Below, one piece after another: positions 27,576 to 34,757 of a stretch of DNA of 46,629 nt. Made by a program: the position numbers and the translations under genes. Source of the DNA: Candidatus Cloacimonadota bacterium (GTDB lineage: Bacteria > Cloacimonadota > Cloacimonadia > Cloacimonadales > TCS61); contig JAGLPW010000149.1 in assembly GCA_023137125.1 (NCBI GenBank), positions 1 through 46,629 on the forward strand, given 5' to 3'. Below the pieces are notes generated by a model that was not told the origin of the DNA, made no database searches, and was given only the letters and a program-made list of their open reading frames with translations. Within the stretch, counting starts at the first letter, position 1, and the number at the start of each line of letters is the position of its first letter.

Positions 27576-28391
27576 ATGAAAAAAATTGCAATTGTTACAG
27601 TTTTAATGGTTCTCTCAGTTTTTACTTTAATAGGGCAGAATTCACCAACTGTAATTAACTATCAGGGGTTTCTTACTGATACTGAAAATTCTCAAATTAA
27701 TGGTTCTCATGAACTGAGTTTTCGAATCTATGAAACTGAACAATCCGCAGATTTTATCTGGGAAGAGAGTAAGGTTGTTGAAGTTGTAAATGGTTATTTT
27801 CATACACAGTTGGGTTCCATAAATCCAATAGAACAAAGCATCTTTAGCGAACCTGAACGATGGTTGGGTATAACCGTAGATGTTGATAATGAAATGCTGC
27901 CCAGAATCCAATTTGCAAGTGTTGCCTATGCTATGAACGTTCCAACTGAAATGAGTGATGAAGATTGGTTAACTAGTGAAGATGTGATGTATGCTGGCGA
28001 TTACCAAGTTGACGTGGCAATTGGTACTGCAAATGCTCAGGGTTATAAACTGTGTGTATATGGTGTATCCGCAGCATGGAGTCATGTTGGATTTTCAGAT
28101 GAACGTTTAAAAACAAATATTGAAAATATTGAAAATCCTTTTAATATTTTAAATCAACTCACAGGAGTTTCTTATAATTGGAAGAAGAATGATCTTACCG
28201 ATATGCGATTCGACGATAAACGACATCATGGTGTAATTGCTCAGGAATTACAGAAATCTATGCCTGGTGCAGTATTTCAAGGTTCCGATGGTTACTTGAG
28301 TGTTGCTTATGATGAAATAATTCCGGTATTAATTGAATGTATTAAAACACAGCAATCAGAGATCGAAAAATTAAAAAGCATGATTGAATAA
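27576..28391 (+). CDS. Secreted protein with S74 intramolecular chaperone (endosialidase-type) domain
   Basis: The 271-residue protein has a signal peptide (MKKIAIVTVLMVLSVFTLIG) and a beta-rich N-terminal domain with 'YQGFLTDTENSQINGSHELSF', common in secreted proteins of FCB bacteria. Residues about 172-271 form a Peptidase_S74 domain. It contains SDERLKTNI (the Ser and Lys of the autocleavage dyad), 'GVIAQELQKSMPGAV', 'DGYLSVAYDEIIPVLIECIK' and a closing coiled coil. In phage tail fibres this domain drives trimerisation and then cuts itself off. The neighbours here are not phage genes. AAGGAG precedes the ATG. Its downstream partner gene is 15 bases away. Confidence 0.85.
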   Translation: MKKIAIVTVLMVLSVFTLIGQNSPTVINYQGFLTDTENSQINGSHELSFRIYETEQSADFIWEESKVVEVVNGYFHTQLGSINPIEQSIFSEPERWLGITVDVDNEMLPRIQFASVAYAMNVPTEMSDEDWLTSEDVMYAGDYQVDVAIGTANAQGYKLCVYGVSAAWSHVGFSDERLKTNIENIENPFNILNQLTGVSYNWKKNDLTDMRFDDKRHHGVIAQELQKSMPGAVFQGSDGYLSVAYDEIIPVLIECIKTQQSEIEKLKSMIE

Positions 28392-28406
28392 TATTAGGAG
28401 TTCGAT

Positions 28407-28964
28407 ATGAAAAACATAACTCTTCTATGCATGGTTATCCTCTCCTTTTCTGTTTTGAACTCTAATTTATGTGAGAGTGAGAATTTCGCGTTGCAAAGAG
28501 CAGGAATGCTTCAGGGATATAGCAATTCAATAGATCATTCTTTCAGTAATAATTATGAACTTAAAGTGTTTCTCGGATATGAATTGGCTATTGAAAACAT
28601 CACTTCAGAACAATTTATTTTATCTACAGGATTTTACGATTTTAATGAGTTGAATGTGAATGTAGAAGATGACATTATAGAATCTTCTTGTATATTTTTG
28701 CAAAATTATCCTAATCCTTTTAATCCCTCAACTACAATTGTTTTCTCTATCCCAGAAGAAAGTAATGTTGAAGTCATAGTTTATAACATCAGGGGCCAGA
28801 AGATTAAGAAAGTAGTAAAAGATGTATTTGAGAAAGGGCGTCATTCTGTTGTTTGGCAGGGTGATGATGAGTTTGGTAAAACTGCTTGCTCGAGTATATA
28901 TTTTTACAAACTGATTGTAAATGATAAAACCGAAGCGATGAAAAAGTGTTTATTGCTAAAATAA
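28407..28964 (+). CDS. Small secreted protein with type IX-like C-terminal sorting domain
   Basis: The 185-residue protein has a signal peptide (about 1-22) and a short unrecognised middle. The C-terminal FlgD-Ig/T9SS type A-like domain (about 98-185) contains LQNYPNPFNPSTTIVFSIP, 'VEVIVYNIRGQKIK' and 'SSIYFYKLIVNDK'. This domain directs secretion or surface attachment in several FCB phyla. The protein is probably delivered to the outside together with the S74-domain protein encoded just upstream. TTAGGAG precedes the ATG. Confidence 0.88.
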   Translation: MKNITLLCMVILSFSVLNSNLCESENFALQRAGMLQGYSNSIDHSFSNNYELKVFLGYELAIENITSEQFILSTGFYDFNELNVNVEDDIIESSCIFLQNYPNPFNPSTTIVFSIPEESNVEVIVYNIRGQKIKKVVKDVFEKGRHSVVWQGDDEFGKTACSSIYFYKLIVNDKTEAMKKCLLLK

Positions 28965-29063
28965 TTGAAATACTTATTTAACAGGAGCAACTAAAATTAA
29001 TTCTCGTGATTTAATGTAATATTCTTATATTTATCCTAATTTATTGTTAGCTAATAAAAAAAC

Positions 29064-29092
29064 TTGACCTTATATTACACTGGTGTTATATT
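29064..29092 (+). promoter_or_regulatory. Strong sigma-70-type promoter with palindromic operator before the PadR gene
   Basis: TTGACC (29064-29069) and TATATT (29087-29092) are separated by 17 bases, an ideal housekeeping promoter. The spacer and -10 box contain the near-palindrome ATATTACAC-TG-GTGTTATAT, and CACATGTG follows at about 29094-29101. The location suggests that PadR represses its own operon. Confidence 0.7.
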
Positions 29093-29124
29093 GCACATGT
29101 GATTAAAAGGTAAGAGGTAAAAGA

Positions 29125-29664
29125 ATGAACATAACTAATTCAGAGTTAATTCTTTCAATTCTCATTTGCGAGAATAAAGAAATATCAGGTTATAAAATAA
29201 ATTCTTTAATAGAAAAATATGGTTATAGAGAATGGGCTGGAATAGGGCCTACGAGTATTTATAAAGGTTTAAAAAAGCTTAAAAAAATTGGATATATAGA
29301 AAGTAGATTTGACCTAAATAAAACCACAAAAGGACCGGTTGGAAAAATATATATTATAACAAAATCAGGTAAAACACAATTATTAGAAGAATTAAGATCA
29401 GGCTTATCTGAAACAAGAGAGCATAATCAAAGATTTAAAATAGCATTTTCTGGGATTGATCTATTAGAAAAAACTGAAATATGTGAATTATTAGAAAAGA
29501 GAGTTTTATTTCTAAACAGTGAATTCAAAAGAATAAATACAAAAAAAAAACTGATAGAGCATAAAATATTAAAAGTTCAAATGTTATTTGAACACTCTTT
29601 ATGGGCAATTAAAAGTGAGATTAAGTTTACAACTTATTTGATAAAACAATATAACAAGGAGTAA
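29125..29664 (+). CDS. PadR-family transcriptional regulator
   Basis: The 179-residue protein has the PadR winged-helix N-terminus: 'ELILSILICENKEISGYKINSLIEKYGY', 'IGPTSIYKGLKKLKKIGYIES' and a wing 'KGPVGKIYIITKSGKTQLLEEL' (about 5-95). The C-terminal helices (about 110-175) resemble the Vir-type dimerisation domain. PadR proteins usually repress stress or drug-response genes until a ligand binds. A strong promoter with a dyad lies just upstream, and a GyrI-like ligand-binding protein is encoded two bases downstream. The region is more A-rich than its surroundings, which may point to acquisition. Confidence 0.9.
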   Translation: MNITNSELILSILICENKEISGYKINSLIEKYGYREWAGIGPTSIYKGLKKLKKIGYIESRFDLNKTTKGPVGKIYIITKSGKTQLLEELRSGLSETREHNQRFKIAFSGIDLLEKTEICELLEKRVLFLNSEFKRINTKKKLIEHKILKVQMLFEHSLWAIKSEIKFTTYLIKQYNKE

Positions 29665-29666
29665 TT

Positions 29667-30296
29667 ATGAAACATGAATGGAGAAAAAAAGAAAAAGCAA
29701 TTTATCTACCTAAGAATAAACCTGAAATTATTACCCTTCCGGCTCATAAATTCTTTATGATCGAAGGGAAAGGAAATCCTAATGATGATTTTTTTGCTGA
29801 GTATATCGGGGTGCTTTATTCTCTCTCTTATGGAGTTCGGATGTCTCCGAAAACTGGAGTTGTACCGGATGGTTATTTTGATTATACTGTTTATCCATTA
29901 GAAGGAATATGGGATATTTCTGAGGAAGCAAAAAAGAATTATGCCGGGAAACTTGATAAAGACTCACTTGTTTTTAATCTTATGATCAGGCAGCCCGATT
30001 TTGTTACTGAAAAATTCGCAGAAGAGATTATCAGAAGAATTAAAAAGAAAAAACCGCATAAGTTGTTAGATGAAGTAAAATTCGGTGTTATTGAAGAAGG
30101 AGAATGTGTTCAGATGATGCATTTAGGGAGCTATGATAATGAACCTGAAAGTTTTAAAATGATGGAGGAGTTTTGTGAAGAAAATAATCTTAAAAGGATC
30201 TCTAAAAATCATAAAGAAATATATCTGACAGATGCCAGAAAAGTAGTTCCTGAAAAACTTAAAACTGTTTTACGCTTTAAAATAGAAAAAAAATAA
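29667..30296 (+). CDS. Stand-alone GyrI-like small-molecule-binding protein
   Basis: The 209-residue protein is a GyrI-like (COG4832-type) soluble protein without a DNA-binding domain. Typical phrases are 'KPEIITLPAHKFFMIEGKGNPND', 'GYFDYTVYPLEGIWDIS', 'FGVIEEGECVQMMHLGSYDNEPES' and 'HKEIYLTDARKVVPEKLKTVLRF'. Family members bind or in some cases hydrolyse small hydrophobic compounds. Its start follows the PadR stop by two bases with AAGGAG in front, so the two are one transcript. A ligand shared with PadR is possible but is only inference. Confidence 0.9.
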   Translation: MKHEWRKKEKAIYLPKNKPEIITLPAHKFFMIEGKGNPNDDFFAEYIGVLYSLSYGVRMSPKTGVVPDGYFDYTVYPLEGIWDISEEAKKNYAGKLDKDSLVFNLMIRQPDFVTEKFAEEIIRRIKKKKPHKLLDEVKFGVIEEGECVQMMHLGSYDNEPESFKMMEEFCEENNLKRISKNHKEIYLTDARKVVPEKLKTVLRFKIEKK

Positions 30297-30338
30297 AAGT
30301 TTAATGAAGTATTTAAAAATCCAAATAAGGAGGAGGAG

Positions 30339-31400
30339 ATGAAAAAAATGATGATTATATCTGCAATCGTTGCTTTATTAGTTCTGGTTATAATAAGTAT
30401 TCTTTATTATTTTATGACTAAGCCTATGTATGAAATCGGTATGGTGAAAAAAGATTATATTTTAGAACCTCCCATGCAAACATCCGACAAGAAAGGATAT
30501 TGGAATGTTGAAAAAGATATTGAACTTCATTATTTTACACAAGGATCCGGTAATAAAAAAATTCTGGTTATTCATGGCGGACCCGGTTACCCATTTACAA
30601 AACCATATGAAGCACTTGATTCTTTTTCTGATGAATTTACTTTTTACTATTATCATCAAAGAGGATGCGGCAATTCAACAAAGCCTATTGATAAATTCTC
30701 AGGCGGGAACTACTATAAAAATATGAAAACCTTAGTTAACAAACTTGGAATCGGAGCACAAATTGCAGATATCGAACGAATAAGAAAAATATTGAAAGAA
30801 GATAAATTAATTATTATAGGACACTCTTTCGGTGCTTTTATAGCTTCTATGTATGCTGCTGAATTTCCGGAAAATGTAGAAAAAATGATTTTAATTTCTC
30901 CTGCTGATGTTGTAAAAATGCCTAATAAAAATAAAGGATTATTTGAACAAATAAAACAGTATATTCCAAGTGATAAAATAGATGAGTATAATGATTTCTT
31001 AGATCGTTATCTTGATTATAAAAATATCTTTCAAAAAAGTGAAGAGGAATTAGCTTCAATCGGGCGAGAATTCATGGAGTATTATGCTTTGGCTATGGAT
31101 ACAAAGGGAATAACTTTTATAGATTCCGGAACAGATATAAATACTAATGGTGGTTGGATGCCGCATGGACTATTTATGAGTATTGGAATAAGACATGATT
31201 ATAGTTCCGGTCTGAAAAAAATTAAAATACCTGTTTCAATAATTCATGGTTCAGATGACTTTCAACCGGAGAATGCAAGTAAAAAGTATGAAAGTTATTT
31301 TGATAATTCAGATTTTCATACAATCGAAAATGCCGGTCATTTTTTATACAACGAAAAACCTGAAGAGTTCAGTAAAATCATTGATTCTTTTTTGAAGTAA
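30339..31400 (+). CDS. Membrane-anchored alpha/beta hydrolase (proline iminopeptidase-like)
   Basis: The 353-residue protein has an N-terminal membrane segment (about 4-26) and a long alpha/beta-hydrolase domain. The oxyanion region is VIHGGPGYPF (about 76-85), followed by 'YYYHQRGCGNSTKP' and the nucleophile elbow IIGHSFGAFIA (about 160-170, Ser in GHSFG). The acid lies in IHGSDDFQPE and the catalytic His in ENAGHFLYNE. This is the S33 proline-iminopeptidase pattern, but related hydrolases take esters or lactones, so the substrate is open. AAGGAGGAGG precedes the ATG. Confidence 0.88.
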   Translation: MKKMMIISAIVALLVLVIISILYYFMTKPMYEIGMVKKDYILEPPMQTSDKKGYWNVEKDIELHYFTQGSGNKKILVIHGGPGYPFTKPYEALDSFSDEFTFYYYHQRGCGNSTKPIDKFSGGNYYKNMKTLVNKLGIGAQIADIERIRKILKEDKLIIIGHSFGAFIASMYAAEFPENVEKMILISPADVVKMPNKNKGLFEQIKQYIPSDKIDEYNDFLDRYLDYKNIFQKSEEELASIGREFMEYYALAMDTKGITFIDSGTDINTNGGWMPHGLFMSIGIRHDYSSGLKKIKIPVSIIHGSDDFQPENASKKYESYFDNSDFHTIENAGHFLYNEKPEEFSKIIDSFLK

Positions 31401-31430
31401 AATGTGCTATTATTATTAATTTAAGATGTG

Positions 31431-31458
31431 TTGCAAAACATTAGAGGTAACTTATAAT
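31431..31458 (+). promoter_or_regulatory. Promoter-like sequence before the HxlR gene
   Basis: TTGCAA (31431-31436) and a perfect TATAAT (31453-31458) are 16 bases apart in the 101-bp gap before the HxlR gene. It could drive the HxlR gene separately from the PadR-hydrolase transcript. Confidence 0.5.
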
Positions 31459-31501
31459 TCCAGAATTTGTGGATCGGTTATTATTTAACGGAGGTTAATA
31501 A

Positions 31502-31831
31502 ATGAAAATCAGGAAAGAAATTACGTGTCCTTTAGAAATTGTTCATGATATAATTAGAGGGAAATGGAAAACCGTTATTCTTATGCAGCTACATTATTAT
31601 GGAAAAACATCATTGTCTCAGTTAGAAAGGGATATCAAGGGAATAAATCAAAAAATGTTATTGGAACAATTAAGAGAATTAAAAGAGTTCGGATTAGTAG
31701 ATAAAAAAAATTATGACGGGTATCCTTTGAAAGTAGAGTATTTTCTTACGAAAAATAAAGGAACAAAAATTATAAAAGCTTTAGAAATTATGCAGGAAAT
31801 CGGACAAGAATATCTCGATGCAAAAAAATAA
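31502..31831 (+). CDS. HxlR-family transcriptional regulator
   Basis: The 109-residue protein matches the HxlR winged-helix pattern almost end to end: TCPLEIVHDIIRGKWKTVIL, 'GINQKMLLEQLRELKEFGLVD', and the wing 'YPLKVEYFLTKNKG'. Cys9 in TCPLE is the position used as a redox or aldehyde/quinone sensor in some HxlR proteins, so thiol-based sensing is possible. GGAGG precedes the ATG. It probably controls the metallo-beta-lactamase-fold genes that follow, the hydrolase before it, or both. Confidence 0.93.
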   Translation: MKIRKEITCPLEIVHDIIRGKWKTVILMQLHYYGKTSLSQLERDIKGINQKMLLEQLRELKEFGLVDKKNYDGYPLKVEYFLTKNKGTKIIKALEIMQEIGQEYLDAKK

Positions 31832-31853
31832 AAGGTAAGAATACTTGAGATCA

Positions 31854-31873
31854 TACCCACAAAAAAGTGGGTA
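31854..31873 (+). promoter_or_regulatory. TACCCAC/GTGGGTA inverted repeat adjoining a TTGACA box
   Basis: TACCCAC (31854-31860) and GTGGGTA (31867-31873) form a perfect 7-base dyad around six A residues, and TTGACA begins two bases later (31875-31881 region). The placement between the HxlR gene and the next gene suggests an operator or a weak terminator. A clear -10 box at normal spacing is not visible. Confidence 0.4.
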
Positions 31874-31933
31874 ATTGACATAGATTTGCTCCTAAAAAAA
31901 TATGGTTAAAGATTAATTAAAAAGGAGAAAATT

Positions 31934-32845
31934 ATGAAAATCTTAAAACCAGTATTATTGACAGGAGCAGTTATTATTTTAGTTTTAGTAAGTATTGTAG
32001 TTTATTTTGCAACGGATATTTTTGCTAGAAATCCTGAAATGACAGAATTCAAGAACATTCCCGTAGTTCAAAAAAGTATTAACTCGGATATGGAAATACA
32101 GTTTATAAGACATGCAACAGTACTTATAATTGTAGAAAATAAAAAGATACTTGTAGATCCGATGCTTGGTGAGATAGGTACAGAATCACCTTACCCAATG
32201 ACCGCAAATCGAATTAAAAATCCCCTGATTTCAATGCCTGTAAAAAATGAAAATCTGATAAAAGATTTGGATGCAGTTTTACTAACACACTATCATCCGG
32301 ATCATTTTGATAAAACGGCAGAAAATATTTTGCCAAAAGATCTTCTCATTTATTGCCAACCGGGAGATGATATATTGTTAAAGGAAAAAGGATTTGTTAA
32401 TGTGCAAGTAATTGATATAAAATCAGATCTTGGCGAAATATCAATTATGAGATATGAGGTGAATCATGCTGAGGGAATTTGGGAAGGACCAATGGGTAAA
32501 TCTTCTGCATATTTTCTAAAAACAGAAAATGATTCGTTACTTATCTCGGGTGATACAATTTATGATAAGAATTTTGAGAATGTTCTGAACGAAACTCAGC
32601 CAAATCTAGTTATAGCTAATGCCGGTGCTGCTCAATTTATTATAGGAACACCAATAACTCTAACAGCAGATGCATTAAAAAATATCACTAAAATATTACC
32701 AAATAGTAAAATATTTGCAGTTCATATGGATGCAATTAATCATTGTGTTTTATTAAAAGATGATTTAAGAAAATTTGTTGCTGAAGAGGGTTTAACAAAA
32801 AGCATTTTCGTACCGAATGAAGGTGGAATGTTATCTATCAAGTAA
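31934..32845 (+). CDS. Membrane-anchored metallo-beta-lactamase-fold hydrolase (UlaG-like)
   Basis: The 303-residue protein has an N-terminal signal-anchor (about 6-28) and then a UlaG-type metallo-beta-lactamase domain. Zinc residues are visible in LTHYHPDHFD (HxHxDH, about 117-126), in 'YEVNHAEGIWEG', in SGDTIYD and near the C-terminal VHMDAINH. A 'VDPMLGE' phrase is typical of the family. Substrates of this group range from lactones to phosphodiesters, so the function is open. AAGGAG precedes the ATG. Confidence 0.88.
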   Translation: MKILKPVLLTGAVIILVLVSIVVYFATDIFARNPEMTEFKNIPVVQKSINSDMEIQFIRHATVLIIVENKKILVDPMLGEIGTESPYPMTANRIKNPLISMPVKNENLIKDLDAVLLTHYHPDHFDKTAENILPKDLLIYCQPGDDILLKEKGFVNVQVIDIKSDLGEISIMRYEVNHAEGIWEGPMGKSSAYFLKTENDSLLISGDTIYDKNFENVLNETQPNLVIANAGAAQFIIGTPITLTADALKNITKILPNSKIFAVHMDAINHCVLLKDDLRKFVAEEGLTKSIFVPNEGGMLSIK

Positions 32846-32880
32846 CTTAAAATATTGATACTTAAAAAGAGAATAAAATC

Positions 32881-33510
32881 ATGAGAAAAATCCTGTTACT
32901 TGGTGATATTGATGTAAATTGCTTTTTCATTGAACGAAACAACAAATGCTATATAGTTGATCCAGGTTATGAGAAAGAAAAGGTTCAAAAATATGTAAAA
33001 AATAATAAACTGGAAGTCTTAGGAATATTACTAACACATGGGCATATTGATCATATAGGTGCAATAGATAGTTTCGATGTTCCGGTATATTTACATAAAA
33101 AAGAGTATGAGATAATAATCGATAATTACAAAAATGGATTTGATTTTTACGGTAAAGAACCCCCATATTCTCTAGATAAAATAAATTTAATTAAAATTGA
33201 TGAATCTACTGTCTTTGAAATTGATGATAAAAAAATTGAGGTAATACATACTCCGGGGCATACAATTGGTGGTGTTTGTTATAAATTTGGGAATGATGTA
33301 TTTACGGGTGATACACTTTTTACAGGCTCTGTGGGAAGATGGGATTTTCCTACAGGAGATTTGAATACACTCAAGAAAACAGTTGTTAATTTAATCGATA
33401 GCCAAGCTGATAAGGTAAGAATTCATCCTGCTCATGGACCAGGCAGCACAATTAAAATTGAAAAAAATAATAACTTTTATTACCGTGAATGGAAAAGTTT
33501 TATTCAATGA
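32881..33510 (+). CDS. Metallo-beta-lactamase-fold hydrolase (glyoxalase II-like)
   Basis: The 209-residue soluble protein has all metal motifs of the short glyoxalase II-like group: LLTHGHIDHIGAI (HxHxDH, about 51-63), HTPGHTIGGV (about 123-132), FTGDTLFTGSVGRWDFPTGD (about 141-160) and IHPAHGPGSTI near the end. Such enzymes hydrolyse thioesters such as S-lactoylglutathione or related compounds. It follows the UlaG-like gene after 35 bases; only a weak Shine-Dalgarno is visible. Confidence 0.92.
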   Translation: MRKILLLGDIDVNCFFIERNNKCYIVDPGYEKEKVQKYVKNNKLEVLGILLTHGHIDHIGAIDSFDVPVYLHKKEYEIIIDNYKNGFDFYGKEPPYSLDKINLIKIDESTVFEIDDKKIEVIHTPGHTIGGVCYKFGNDVFTGDTLFTGSVGRWDFPTGDLNTLKKTVVNLIDSQADKVRIHPAHGPGSTIKIEKNNNFYYREWKSFIQ

Positions 33511-33578
33511 ATATTGTGAATAAAAATCATTTCGATTAAACTCATTGTTTATAGTTTTTGGATGTTGCCGATAATAAA

Positions 33579-33605
33579 TGTGCCTTCGCCTGACGGCGCA
33601 GCACA
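33579..33605 (+). repeat. GC-rich hairpin before the convergent terminator
   Basis: TGTGC (33579-33583) pairs with GCACA (33601-33605) and encloses a second stem CGCC/GGCG (33587-33590 and 33595-33598). The right side, GCGCAGCACACAAAAC and the A-run before the terminator, resembles the end of the larger structured element at 35571-35700. The GC-rich composition is unlike the AT-rich surroundings. Confidence 0.55.
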
Positions 33606-33623
33606 CAAAACAATATAAACAAA

Positions 33624-33653
33624 AAAAAGGAGCAGAGAGATCTGCTCCTTTTT
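33624..33653. terminator. Bidirectional intrinsic terminator
   Basis: A perfect 13-base stem, AAAAAGGAGCAGA and TCTGCTCCTTTTT around GAGA, lies between the convergent glyoxalase II-like gene and the HEFGH membrane-protein gene. It reads as an intrinsic terminator on both strands. The core GGAGCAGA/TCTGCTCC recurs exactly at 35699-35718. Confidence 0.85.
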
Positions 33654-33654
33654 A

Positions 33655-34065
33655 TTAATAGTATTTCATTCCTAATTTATCTGCCCAATTTTCGGGATAT
33701 CCTTTATAATAATTTGGCCATTTTTCTTTTTTATGAGAGAAATATAACGAGCCATAAATAACTCGAAGAATAGACGGCAGCCCAATAATTATCAGATAGA
33801 GAGGTCCAAAAAATAGTGACTGAATAGAATGCCCAAATTCGTGTTCCTTATTATTACTTTGAATCATAATTATTGCGTTATCAGTTTGGGACCAGAAAAT
33901 AAAACTGCCGAGACTGATACCAAAATTTGGAGTTTGAAAAAAATGTCTATTGTGCAGTCTTTCATAATTTTGGAACTTACCTCTAAAGTAAAACCAGACA
34001 AAAATACCTAAAATATTCTGAGGTAATTCCCACAAAAAAATTATAAAAAGTATAAATCTATTCAT
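33655..34065 (-). CDS. Membrane protein with HEFGH motif (possible metallopeptidase-like)
   Basis: From the start I prefer (ATG 34065) the product is about 136 residues. It has a hydrophobic N-terminus (MNRFILFIIFLWELPQNILG), a middle segment 'ISLGSFIFW', then HEFGHSIQS, a hydrophobic 'GPLYLIIIGLPSILRVIYG' stretch and the ending 'NWADKLGMKYY'. HEFGH is an HExxH-type motif with a preceding Glu-rich 'NNKE'. I recall similar HE[YF]GH-QS-GPLYL-IGLPS proteins in FCB bacteria, but without a named function. The ATG overlaps the stop of the lipoprotein gene upstream (ATGAATAG). A third zinc ligand is not obvious. Confidence 0.7.
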   Translation of the reverse strand: MNRFILFIIFLWELPQNILGIFVWFYFRGKFQNYERLHNRHFFQTPNFGISLGSFIFWSQTDNAIIMIQSNNKEHEFGHSIQSLFFGPLYLIIIGLPSILRVIYGSLYFSHKKEKWPNYYKGYPENWADKLGMKYY

Positions 34066-34432
34066 AAGAAAAAGAATCATCGTCGATAAGTATTGTAATT
34101 GATAATTCAGGTTGAATAACAGCAAAATATTTTTCTATAGATTCTTGTAGATAGCTTCCCTGAAAATCACCATGTGAAAAGGGAACATCATCTCCTGGAA
34201 GAGGTAACAAGAATTCCAGCTCAGATGTGCTTTCACCTGCTGTCAGAGATTCAATTGATATACTATTATCCACACCGATCATTTCTATCTCGATGTTAGT
34301 GATTTCAGATGAACTATCATTAATAATTATTACTTTGTATTTAGTAAGATCATCGACAGAAGTGGTATTAGTACAACCTGCAATAATATAAGCTACGGAC
34401 ATTATGAGTGATAGTATAAATAATCTTTTCAT
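34058..34432 (-). CDS. Small predicted lipoprotein
   Basis: The 124-residue protein begins MKRLFILSLIMSVAYIIAGC, with a clear lipobox (IAGC). The mature part is acidic and beta-rich and contains 'YKVIIINDSSSEITNIEIEM', a type of phrase also found in the lipoprotein at 316-939. No family is recognised. It overlaps the HEFGH membrane-protein gene by eight bases, so the two probably function or at least are translated together. AAAGGAG precedes the ATG. Confidence 0.75.
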   Translation of the reverse strand: MKRLFILSLIMSVAYIIAGCTNTTSVDDLTKYKVIIINDSSSEITNIEIEMIGVDNSISIESLTAGESTSELEFLLPLPGDDVPFSHGDFQGSYLQESIEKYFAVIQPELSITILIDDDSFSYE

Positions 34433-34509
34433 TGTTACTCCTTTAAATTTTCTTTGTGTTAATGCTTGAAGTTTGCGAAACGATCTTTTCTGTCAAAGAT
34501 ATTTTATGA

Positions 34510-34573
34510 TTGACTCATCTGTTTCATTTTTACAAATTTGGATTTGCATTAATTAAATTGCTTTAAGGAAAAC
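34510..34573 (+). repeat. Dispersed intergenic repeat, copy B
   Basis: It shares with copy A (27375-27437) the ordered blocks TTGACTC, GTTTCATTT, CAAATTNGGATTTGCATTAA, AAATTGCT and TTAAGGAAA. It lies in the 325-bp divergent gap 34433-34757, 78 bases from the lipoprotein gene on one side and 184 bases from the HEPN-like gene on the other. Confidence 0.55.
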
Positions 34574-34609
34574 GAAATTGGGATTAATAGTTGAATTAAA
34601 TGATAAGAA

Positions 34610-34645
34610 GTATACAATAACTTTTTCCGAAAAGTTATTGTATAC
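34610..34645. repeat. Perfect 16-bp inverted repeat with four-base loop
   Basis: GTATACAATAACTTTT (34610-34625) is repeated in perfect inverted form as AAAAGTTATTGTATAC (34630-34645) around TCCG, and ATTTTTAGTATA follows. It has terminator shape on the plus strand, but no plus-strand gene ends upstream, so it may be a remnant of a lost gene, an operator or the end of an inserted piece. Confidence 0.65.
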
Positions 34646-34706
34646 ATTTTTAGTATAACTATAGGTTAGTTATGTCTACCATTTCGATGGGCGTGGCGTG
34701 CATATA

Positions 34707-34716
34707 TTACAGGCAT
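34707..34716 (+). repeat. Left copy of TTACAGGCAT inverted repeat flanking the HEPN-like gene
   Basis: TTACAGGCAT lies 41 bases before the HEPN-like start and is preceded by an unusual GC-rich tract (GGGCGTGGCGTGC at about 34689-34701). The exact inverse, ATGCCTGTAA, occurs at 35558-35567, five bases after the gene's stop. Together they bracket a single gene. Confidence 0.5.
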
Positions 34717-34757
34717 TTCATTTCTTATAATGAATTGTCAGCAATTTAAGGTAAAAT

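Noticed and set aside
27576-28391. Prophage tail-fibre gene
   Set aside because: Only the S74 domain is phage-like; there is a signal peptide, and no structural, lysis or integrase genes are nearby.
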